In this document: positions 54,652 through 64,000 of the stretch, piece by piece
Layout of the letters: each line of letters begins with the position of its first letter
How positions within the stretch are numbered: position 1 is the first letter of the stretch
Source of the DNA: Pseudomonas taiwanensis
GTDB taxonomy: Bacteria > Pseudomonadota > Gammaproteobacteria > Pseudomonadales > Pseudomonadaceae
Direction of reading: 5' to 3'
Assembly: GCF_013393345.1 (NCBI RefSeq)
Contig: NZ_QJRF01000061.1
Location: 451,001 to 515,000, forward strand
Length of the DNA: 64,000 bases
Translations under genes and position numbers: made by a program
Notes under the pieces: model-generated
Told to the model about the DNA's origin: nothing
Database searches by the model: none
What the model saw: only the letters and a program-made list of their open reading frames with translations

Positions 54652-57482
54652 GCCAGGAACGCTACGGCATCCGCCGCTTCGCCCTGCTGAACACCGCCGG
54701 ATACAGCCTGGGCCTGTTCCCGCTGGAAACCCCGCTGTCGATCTACGGCGCCAACAACCTGGGTAAATCGGCGTCGATCAACGCGCTGCAGTTCCCGATC
54801 CTGGCGCGCATGTCGGACATGAGCTTCGGCAAGTACAGCCTGGAGCAGTCGCGCAAGTTCTACTTCGCCACCGATACCAGCTACATCTTGGTGGAAGTCT
54901 CCCTGCCCCACGGCCCGCACGTCATCGGCGTTGCCGGTCGCGGCCCGGGTGGCGGCTTCGGCCACCAGTTCTTCGCCTACCGCGGCGAACTGAACCTGGA
55001 GCACTACCAGCGCGACGGCACCTGCCTGCGTCAGCGCGAGCTGTTCAACAGTCTGGAACGCGAAGGCATCAAGGCCTACGAGCTCAAGCCCGATGAACTG
55101 CGCCGCCTGCTAGTGGGCGGTCACACCTCCATCCCGCTGGACCTGACGCTGATCCCGCTGCGCTCCACCAGCGAGCAGAGCCTGAAGACCTTCCGCTCGC
55201 TGTTCATCAACCTGCTTCACATGCGCGAGATCACCGCGGCCAAGCTCAAGCAGCTGTTCCTCGATGCCTTCGAGCACAGCCTGCGTTCGGGCAGCGTGGA
55301 CTACATCGCCGCCTGCGAAGAAGCCTTCCGCGACGTGCGCCGCATGGAACAGGACTACCAGGCGCTGGTTTCCGCCGGCCCGCTGGTGGAAGCCTTGGCC
55401 AACGGCGTGACCCAGCGCGAGACTCTGCGCGGAAAGCTGCATCGCATCTCGCCGTTGCTGGATTCGCTGCTGGGTACCTGGCAGGACTATTCCGGCGCCC
55501 GTCGCGAAGAATTGGTGATCCAGGCCGAGCACTACCGTGGCGAGCAGGACGGCCTGCAGAACGAACAACGCGGCGGCACCCAGGAAATGATGCGCCTGGA
55601 GCGCGCCATCACCGAAAACCAGCGCTGGCTGGGTGAGCTGGCGGTACTGAAGAACCGTTTCGCCCTGGTGGAAAATGCCAAGGTGCTGGAGCAGCAGCTG
55701 CTCGCCGCCAAGGATGCACACGACGAACTGGCCGGCGCCCTGGCGCAGTCCCGCCAGTTCTCCGCAGAGGACCTGGACGAGCGCTTGCGTGATCTGGAGA
55801 AGCGCCTGAAGGCGGTCAAGCAGCAGCTCGACCATGCCGACAACAACAGCTACTCCCGTCTGCGCGAAGAGTTCTCCCAGGCCGACGTGGACCGCCTGAT
55901 GCGCCTGTTCAATGGCCAGTTGTTCAGCCTGCCTCTGGGCGAGAAAGGCATTCAGCTGGACGACGGCGAGGCCTGGGTGAAAACCCTGGAAACCGTGCTC
56001 GACCAGTTCAAGGGCAGCCAGTTCGAAGTGCCGGGCCTGTCCATCGACCTGTCCCACATCGAGCCGCCGGCGCTGCAAGCCCTGGCTGACCGCGCCGCCC
56101 TGCGCGACCAGAAGGACCGCCTGGAGCGCGAGCTGAAGCAGCTCAAGACCCAGCAGTCCGTGGCCGCCGACCGCGCCGCGAGCAAGGCCCAGGCCGAGAA
56201 GCTGTACCAGGACGTGCTCGACGCCCAGAAAGCCCTGGAAGACTTCCGCAAAAGCCAGACCCTGGCGGCCGAAGAGCCCGCCAAACTGGAAGAGCTGGCG
56301 CAGCTGGAAGCCACCCAGGACGAACTCAAGCGCTCCGCCGATGCTTTCACCGAACGCGTCCAGCAACTCTCCGCCAAGTTGCAGCTGGTGGGTCGCCAGC
56401 TCGCCGACCTGGAAGCCAAGGAACGCACCCTGGAAGACGCCCTGCGCCGTCGCCAGCTGCTGCCCGCCGACCTACCCTTCGGCAAGCCGTTCATGGACCC
56501 GGTGGACGACAGCCTGGACAACCTGCTGCCGCTGCTCAATGACTACCAGGACACCTGGCAGGCACTGCAGCGCATCGACGGCCAGATCGAGGCGCTCTAC
56601 GCCCAGGTGCGCCTGAAGGGCGTGGCCAAGTTCGACAGCGAGGACGACGCCGAGCGTCGCCTGCAACTGCTGATCAACGCCTACGCGCACCGCCAGGACG
56701 AGGCACTGACCCTGGCCAAGGCACGTCGCGCGGCGGTCACCGACATCGCCCGGACCCTGCGCAATATCCGCAGCGACTACGACAACCTGGAACACCAGCT
56801 GGCCCTGTTCAACCGCGAGATCAACAAACGCCAGGTATCCAACCTCGCGAGCTTCCGTATCGTCCTCGCGCCGAACAAGGAAGCCCTGCGCCACATCGAC
56901 CAAATCATCCACAGTGCCGGCCAGTACGAGGAAGGCGAAACCCTTTCGGTGTTCGACCTGACCAACTCCAGCGACCAGGACGCGAAGAACGAGGAAGCCA
57001 AGGAGTACCTGGCACGCCTGGTGGCCGCCAACGGCAACCAGCTGGGCCTGAAGGACCTGTTCGAACTGGCCTTCGAGATCACCAAGGTGCACGGCCAACC
57101 GGTTATCCACACGGACATCGATGGCGCCGCCTCCAACGGCACCACCATGACCATCAAGGCGCTGACCAACATGTACCTGCTGCTGCACCTGATGGACCGC
57201 GAGCAGGCCGGTCGCATCCGCCTCCCCTACTACCTGGACGAGGCGGCGGACATCGACGAGCGCAACCAGCAGGCGCTGATCGAGACCAGCCAGCAGTTGG
57301 GCTTTACGCCGATCCTCGCGTCGGTGAAGCCGCAGGTGTCGGCCAACGTCGCGATCGACCTTGAAGGCGGCAGCGGTCCGAACGGCATCTACATCGACGA
57401 GGCGGACTGGAAGTTCATCAAGCGTCGTGAGGTGGCCAAGGCCACCCAGGATGCGACGGACGAGGCGGCAGAACCCGCCTGA
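54648..57482 (+). CDS. mksB: MksB, SMC-like ATPase of the MksBEF condensin
   Basis: A 944-residue ATPase. Walker A is GANNLGKS (residues 34-41) near the N-terminus; long coiled-coil arms run from about 225 to 760 (heptad-rich, with a hinge-like stretch near 400-450); Walker B is LPYYLDEAADIDERNQQALI near 860 followed by 'LASVKPQVSANVAIDLEGG'. MksBEF bridges DNA and supports chromosome organisation in P. aeruginosa. A fourth gene for MksG nuclease is absent: the next gene is the convergent MCE gene. Terminator follows. Confidence 0.95.
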   Translation: MSQERYGIRRFALLNTAGYSLGLFPLETPLSIYGANNLGKSASINALQFPILARMSDMSFGKYSLEQSRKFYFATDTSYILVEVSLPHGPHVIGVAGRGPGGGFGHQFFAYRGELNLEHYQRDGTCLRQRELFNSLEREGIKAYELKPDELRRLLVGGHTSIPLDLTLIPLRSTSEQSLKTFRSLFINLLHMREITAAKLKQLFLDAFEHSLRSGSVDYIAACEEAFRDVRRMEQDYQALVSAGPLVEALANGVTQRETLRGKLHRISPLLDSLLGTWQDYSGARREELVIQAEHYRGEQDGLQNEQRGGTQEMMRLERAITENQRWLGELAVLKNRFALVENAKVLEQQLLAAKDAHDELAGALAQSRQFSAEDLDERLRDLEKRLKAVKQQLDHADNNSYSRLREEFSQADVDRLMRLFNGQLFSLPLGEKGIQLDDGEAWVKTLETVLDQFKGSQFEVPGLSIDLSHIEPPALQALADRAALRDQKDRLERELKQLKTQQSVAADRAASKAQAEKLYQDVLDAQKALEDFRKSQTLAAEEPAKLEELAQLEATQDELKRSADAFTERVQQLSAKLQLVGRQLADLEAKERTLEDALRRRQLLPADLPFGKPFMDPVDDSLDNLLPLLNDYQDTWQALQRIDGQIEALYAQVRLKGVAKFDSEDDAERRLQLLINAYAHRQDEALTLAKARRAAVTDIARTLRNIRSDYDNLEHQLALFNREINKRQVSNLASFRIVLAPNKEALRHIDQIIHSAGQYEEGETLSVFDLTNSSDQDAKNEEAKEYLARLVAANGNQLGLKDLFELAFEITKVHGQPVIHTDIDGAASNGTTMTIKALTNMYLLLHLMDREQAGRIRLPYYLDEAADIDERNQQALIETSQQLGFTPILASVKPQVSANVAIDLEGGSGPNGIYIDEADWKFIKRREVAKATQDATDEAAEPA

Positions 57483-57500
57483 TACCGTCGCCGAGATAGC

Positions 57501-57530
57501 AAAAGGGCCGCAATTGCGGCCCTTTTGTTT
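57501..57530. terminator. Bidirectional terminator between mksB and pqiB
   Basis: AAAAGGGCCGC, loop AATT, GCGGCCCTTTTGTTT; usable from both convergent operons. Confidence 0.93.
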
Positions 57531-57540
57531 GTGGCGGGGT

Positions 57541-59832
57541 TTACCTGGCCAAAGGAATCTTCGGCGCCCAGGTCAGCCATTCGTCCTCGGCATCATCGTG
57601 CAGGGCGAATGTCTGGCCATTGAGCGCGCGGTTACCCATCTGCCCTTCGTTCGGTGTGGCGAAGGAAATCCCCCCCTCCACCATCGACTCCAGCGACTCG
57701 GTCCGCACCTTCACGCCGTTGAACAGACTGGCATCCACCCCTACGCCACTGGTGTGCCAGAAGCGGCTGCCACTGTGCACCAGGGGCGCATAGCGCGGCT
57801 CGATGAGCACCTGGATGAAGACGCGGTCGGCGGTCTTGCCCAGTTCATAGGTGAGCACCTTGCCCACGGGGACTTCGCGGTAGCTGACGATCACGCCCGG
57901 TTTGATCGAGCCGCGACGCGGCGCGCTGAGGGTGATGCGCAGGCCCTCCTGGCGCGCGATCGGGTCAGGCGATTCGGCAAGTGCGGTGAAGCGCGTCTGT
58001 GGGGCACCTGGCTTGCCCGCAGGCAGGACTTCCAGGTACTGACCGCTGACCAGGGTATCCAGGTTGGCAGTACGCAGCAGACCAAGTTCCGGTCGCACCA
58101 CCCAGAACTGAGTGCCGGCACGCGCGATGCGATCCGCCGCCTGGGTCAGGCGCGCCTTGACCGTGACGCCGGACAGGTCGCTGTTCAGAGTTACGGTTTC
58201 CACTTCGCCGACATCGATGCCCTTGAAGCGGATCGGTGTGCCTGCCTTGATGCCCTCCGCCTGCGGAATGACGATGTCGACCAGGGTACCCTTGACGACG
58301 GCCTGGGCCTCATCGTCGTACAGGGTGAAGCGGCGTGGCCGGGTAACCGGCTTGGCTTTCGGGTCCGGCGTGTCGAACGTGATACCGCCCGCCAGCAGGG
58401 TTTGCAGGGATTCGCTCTTCACCTCGACGCCGGACAGGCCGCCCTTGAGCGTAATGCCGCTGGAATTCCAGAAGCGGGTGGACTCGTTGACCAGCTTGGT
58501 GAACTCGGGCTCGATGTGGATGCCGATCACCACACGCTGCTGGTTACGCGAGAGCTGGTAGCTCTGCACACTGCCCACGCGCATCTGGCGGAACAGCACC
58601 GGGCTGCCAACTTCCAAGGAACCGAGACGCTCGCTGGTCAGCACCAGGTGCAAGCCGGGCGCATCGGTGTTCAGCGGGGGCGCCTTGGGACGCACCTTGA
58701 ACTCACGGGTCGGCGTCCCTTCCTTGGCGAAGCGCACGGCAATGTAGTTGCCTTTCACCAGGGCCTCGATGCCCGTGATGCCCGCTAGAGAGATCGAGGG
58801 TTTCACCGTCCAGAACTCGGTGCCCTCGACAAGGTAGTCCTCCGTGCGCGGTTCCATGGTCAGTTCTGCCGTGGCCCCCGTGAAGTCCTTGTCCATGTCG
58901 AGTTTCTTCAGGGTGCCGACCTGGACGCCGTTGTACATCACTGGCGTGTTGCCCGGACTGAGGCCACTGACGTCGTCCATCCTCAGCAATACACGAAGCC
59001 CGGCCTCGGCGGATTCGAAGCCGTCATACAGGCGGAACGGGATGCTGGGGTCGGTGGGCGGACTGTCCTGCCGGTGCTCCGGCGTTGAGAAGGCGATGCC
59101 GCCGGCCATGATGCTGAGCACGGACTCGGTGCGAATCTTCACGCCTGACAGACCCGCGGTGACATTGAGTCCACTGGCATTCCAGAAACGTGTGTGCTTG
59201 CGCACCAGATGCGCATAGGGCTGTTCGATGTGCACCTTGATCTCGACGGTGCGCTGGTCTTCGGCCAGTTGGTAGCTCTTCACCTGGCCGACCTGGATCT
59301 GCCGGTAATAGACCGGGCTGCCCTGTTCGAGCGAACCAAGGCGTTCGGCCTTGAGGGTGAGGTGAAGGCCGGGTAGCGAATCGGACAAGGGCGGAGGCTC
59401 AGCCAGCGCCGTATAGCGCCGTGCGGGTTCGCCCTTCACCGGGTCGATGGCGATGTAGATGCCGGAAACCAGGGTCTCCAGGCCAGTGACGCCGGCGAGC
59501 GATACCCGCGGACGTACCAGCCAGAAGCGGGTTTCCTTGCTGAGGTAGGGCTCGGCCTCTTTCATCACTTCGACAGTCGCAACCACGCCCTTGATATCGT
59601 CGCTGACGTGCAAGTCGACCACCTTGCCGACCTGGATGCCCTTGTACATCAGTTGAGTCTTGCCGACCTGGATGCCGTCCCCGTTCTCGAAACGGATCTG
59701 GATCTCGATGCCTGCTTCGCTCATGGCCTTCCATGCCAGCCAGAGGCCAATGATCAGCGCCAACAGAGGGAGGATCCAGATGGCGGACCAACTCGTGGTT
59801 TTACGGGTTTTAGGCGTTGGCAACTCAGGCAT
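57541..59832 (-). CDS. pqiB: PqiB/LetB-family MCE protein with six MCE domains
   Basis: A 763-residue protein with one N-terminal membrane helix (IWILPLLALIIGLWLAWK, about 18-36) and six MCE repeats in the periplasm, recognisable by the 'G-[ILT]-x-[VL]-G..V.YKG/YRQ..VG' pattern starting near residues 50, 160, 275, 395, 510 and 635. MCE rings stack into tunnels that move phospholipids between membranes. E. coli PqiB has three and LetB seven, so six makes an intermediate-length tube. Its start overlaps the stop of the upstream PqiA-like gene by 8 bases. Confidence 0.92.
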   Translation of the reverse strand: MPELPTPKTRKTTSWSAIWILPLLALIIGLWLAWKAMSEAGIEIQIRFENGDGIQVGKTQLMYKGIQVGKVVDLHVSDDIKGVVATVEVMKEAEPYLSKETRFWLVRPRVSLAGVTGLETLVSGIYIAIDPVKGEPARRYTALAEPPPLSDSLPGLHLTLKAERLGSLEQGSPVYYRQIQVGQVKSYQLAEDQRTVEIKVHIEQPYAHLVRKHTRFWNASGLNVTAGLSGVKIRTESVLSIMAGGIAFSTPEHRQDSPPTDPSIPFRLYDGFESAEAGLRVLLRMDDVSGLSPGNTPVMYNGVQVGTLKKLDMDKDFTGATAELTMEPRTEDYLVEGTEFWTVKPSISLAGITGIEALVKGNYIAVRFAKEGTPTREFKVRPKAPPLNTDAPGLHLVLTSERLGSLEVGSPVLFRQMRVGSVQSYQLSRNQQRVVIGIHIEPEFTKLVNESTRFWNSSGITLKGGLSGVEVKSESLQTLLAGGITFDTPDPKAKPVTRPRRFTLYDDEAQAVVKGTLVDIVIPQAEGIKAGTPIRFKGIDVGEVETVTLNSDLSGVTVKARLTQAADRIARAGTQFWVVRPELGLLRTANLDTLVSGQYLEVLPAGKPGAPQTRFTALAESPDPIARQEGLRITLSAPRRGSIKPGVIVSYREVPVGKVLTYELGKTADRVFIQVLIEPRYAPLVHSGSRFWHTSGVGVDASLFNGVKVRTESLESMVEGGISFATPNEGQMGNRALNGQTFALHDDAEDEWLTWAPKIPLAR

Positions 59833-60448
59833 TCTCGTCGTCCATATCGGTGTTGTCCCAGATCAGCCTGGGGTCGAAAGTCACTGCCGCGATCATGGTG
59901 ATCACCACGACGCTGGCGAAGGCAGCCGCCCCCAGGTTGGCTTCGATGCTAGCCAGGTTGCCGAAGTTCACCAACGCCACGAGGATGGCGATGACGAAGA
60001 TATCCAGCATGGACCAGCGGCCTATCCATTCGATGAAGCGGTACATCAGGATGCGTTGTCGCGGCGACATGGGCAGCCGTCGCTGTACTGAGTAAAGCAG
60101 CAGGGCGATGCCCACCAACTTGAAAGTAGGCACAAGGATGCTCGCCACGAAGACGACCAGCGCAATGGGCACCATTTCGGCGTGAATCAGTTCGAGCACA
60201 CCACCCATGATGGTCGAGGGCGCACCGTTGCCCAGGAAGTTCACCGTCATGATCGGCAGCACATTGGCGGGCACATAGAGAATGGCCGCTGTAATCAGCA
60301 ATGCCCAGGTGCGGGTCAGGCTGTTGGGGCGACGGGGATGCAGGCGCGCACCGCAGCGACTGCAGGCGCCATGGTCGTCATCGGATTCGGGGCGGTTCAG
60401 TTGGTGGCATTCGTCGCAGACGATGATGCCGGCATCAATGGCGCGCAT
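59825..60448 (-). CDS. Half-size PqiA/LetA-like membrane protein, second of two
   Basis: A 207-residue protein, ATG at 60448 with AAGGAGA upstream (14-base overlap with the gene before). A zinc ribbon opens the protein (CDECHQLNRP...CSRCGARLH), then four membrane helices with 'YVPANVLPIMTVNFLG', the signature of the PqiA domain. E. coli PqiA and LetA carry two such units in one chain; here each is its own gene. Forms an operon with the MCE gene, so together they should make one lipid-transport complex. Confidence 0.9.
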   Translation of the reverse strand: MRAIDAGIIVCDECHQLNRPESDDDHGACSRCGARLHPRRPNSLTRTWALLITAAILYVPANVLPIMTVNFLGNGAPSTIMGGVLELIHAEMVPIALVVFVASILVPTFKLVGIALLLYSVQRRLPMSPRQRILMYRFIEWIGRWSMLDIFVIAILVALVNFGNLASIEANLGAAAFASVVVITMIAAVTFDPRLIWDNTDMDDENA

Positions 60449-61097
60449 GGGCGTCTCCTTCGGCGTCCAGCGCATCCCAGACCTGGTGGGGCGACATGGT
60501 CACCTCGAGCCACACCTGGGTCAGCAGCAGGGCGATGAAACAGGCAAGGCCGATGCCCAGATGAAGATCGGCAAGATCGATCAGTTTGACGATGGAAACC
60601 AGGATGCCCATGAGGTAGACCTCGAGCATCCCCCACTCCCGCAAGTGGTGGTACAGGCGATAGAGCAGCACTCCCAGGCCGAGGGCGCGACGGGTACTGA
60701 TGCACATCAGCACAATCAACTGGCAGAGCAGTTTGACCAGGGGGATGACCATGCTGCACAGGAACACCAGCACCGCGACACCTTCCATCCCCGTGTTGTA
60801 GAGGCCTAAAACCCCTGTCCAAACCGTGTCATGACTGGTCTGCCCAAGCAGATTGAGCTTCATGATGGGGAGGAAGTTGGCTGGCACGAACAAGAGCAGT
60901 GCAGTCAGCACCAGGGCCATGGCGCGGCGCTCCATCTTCGAGCGATGCACCACCAGTTCGTAACCACAGCGCGGGCAGCAGGCCTTCTGCTCTTCGCCGA
61001 GGTGTGGGTGACGCATCAATAGATCGCACTCGTGACAGGCAATCAGGTCGTGCAGGGGAAGTTCGGAAAGCGGTCGTTGTTCCGCCAGGTCGGGCAT
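60435..61097 (-). CDS. Half-size PqiA/LetA-like membrane protein, first of two
   Basis: A 220-residue protein with a zinc ribbon (CHECDLLMRHP...CCPRCGYEL, Cys residues at about 21, 24, 41 and 44) and four helices including 'FVPANFLPIMKLNLLG', paralogous to the next gene. First gene of the pqiA1-pqiA2-pqiB operon. Its ATG at 61097 follows a plain sequence without a strong ribosome-binding site. Confidence 0.9.
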   Translation of the reverse strand: MPDLAEQRPLSELPLHDLIACHECDLLMRHPHLGEEQKACCPRCGYELVVHRSKMERRAMALVLTALLLFVPANFLPIMKLNLLGQTSHDTVWTGVLGLYNTGMEGVAVLVFLCSMVIPLVKLLCQLIVLMCISTRRALGLGVLLYRLYHHLREWGMLEVYLMGILVSIVKLIDLADLHLGIGLACFIALLLTQVWLEVTMSPHQVWDALDAEGDAHARH

Positions 61098-61221
61098 GGT
61101 TGCAAGGCTCTTTGGGTATCGCGGCTATTCTAGACGAGCGGAGCAGCGGCGGTGGCGATTCAAGAGTTTCCGGGCGCTACCGCCTTCGACGCTGGACCGC
61201 ATGCTTTCTCGCGCCCAAAGA

Positions 61222-61257
61222 CAAACCCCCGACCTGCTTTCGCGGGTCGGGGGTTTG
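61222..61257 (-). terminator. Terminator of the rRNA operon
   Basis: A long GC-rich hairpin CAAACCCCCGACC/GGTCGGGGGTTTG just past the 5S rRNA end on the minus strand, followed by TCTTTGG. Confidence 0.8.
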
Positions 61258-61265
61258 GGATAGAA

Positions 61266-61383
61266 GCTTGACGATGACCTACTCTCACATGGAGAAGCTC
61301 CACACTACCATCGGCGATGCGTCGTTTCACTGCTGAGTTCGGGATGGGATCAGGTGGTTCCAACGCTCTATGGTCGTCAAGCA
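61266..61383 (-). rRNA. rrf: 5S ribosomal RNA
   Basis: About 118 bases matching the Pseudomonas 5S sequence (minus strand: TGCTTGACGACCATAGAGCG at the start; CCGAACTCAGCAGTGAAACG; end GTCATCGTCAAGC). Ends are by comparison and may be off by 1-2 bases. Confidence 0.97.
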
Positions 61384-61519
61384 ATTCGGCTGGGATCTCG
61401 TCGATGACGCGATCCCGAATCAGGTATGTGACAGTCTGTCTTTGCGGTTCAGGCCAATTTTCGGTCTGTCGACTTCAACCAGTCGCACCCACAATCACCA
61501 GATTGTTTGGGTGTTATAT

Positions 61520-64000
<2,481 letters not shown>

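Overview
The window is a chromosomal segment of a GC-rich gammaproteobacterium, almost certainly a Pseudomonas species. Gene content and order follow, from memory, the P. aeruginosa PAO1 block from about PA4633 to the rRNA operon near PA4690: mqo, hpt, upp-uraA, hemH, phr, pagL, murI-moeB-prmC-prfA-hemA, lolB-ispE-tRNA-Gln-prs-rplY-pth-ychF, higA, carbonic anhydrase, rimI-holD, mksFEB, pqiAB. It is not P. aeruginosa itself: loci I remember between these genes in PAO1 (cupE fimbriae, chtA, hitAB) are missing, and other genes sit in their place.

Layout. 1-9.3 kb: a truncated GDT1-type transporter, a SnoaL-like protein, a short-chain reductase, an M48 lipoprotein protease, a chemoreceptor, a SRAP-domain protein with a degenerate active site, two small conserved proteins, an acyltransferase, and YajG. 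9.3-19 kb: malate:quinone oxidoreductase, a SulP transporter, and purine/pyrimidine salvage (hpt, upp, uraA), ending in an MFS transporter whose stop codon lies in an intergenic repeat. 19-26.3 kb: hemH-yfcH, then a probable light-response unit (FAD oxidoreductase; DUF523/DUF1722 protein, LitR/PplR-type MerR regulator, photolyase) with three TGTACA-N12-TGTACA operators, then pagL. 26.4-38.3 kb: housekeeping genes for cell wall, translation termination, tetrapyrrole start, lipoprotein sorting, isoprenoids, PRPP, L25, peptidyl-tRNA hydrolase and YchF, with two tRNA-Gln genes.

38.4-40.8 kb is the accessory spot. It starts at tRNA-Met and holds an excalibur-domain gene broken by an amber codon, a yefM-yoeB toxin-antitoxin pair with a recognisable TGTACA/TGTGCA operator, a higA without higB, a FitA-type antitoxin whose PIN toxin is cut after about 12 residues, and a small protein that aligns with the RsmN/RsmF branch of CsrA regulators.

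40.8-46.3 kb is one minus-strand run: leuA, holD (psi), rimI, carbonic anhydrase, EamA transporter and an isopropylmalate/homoisocitrate-type dehydrogenase. 46.4-51.7 kb follows an array of REP-like sequences and holds four tightly spaced secreted proteins of unknown function that share a signal peptide followed by an 'LDD..LS.V.GQ.G'-like motif. 51.8-57.5 kb has an unknown protein and the condensin-like mksFEB operon. 57.5-61.1 kb encodes a six-domain MCE protein with two separate half-size PqiA/LetA-like membrane proteins. The window ends with 5S rRNA and most of 23S rRNA on the minus strand.

Coordinates of RNA ends and promoters are by eye. Family assignments rest on recognising sequences and motifs, not on any search.
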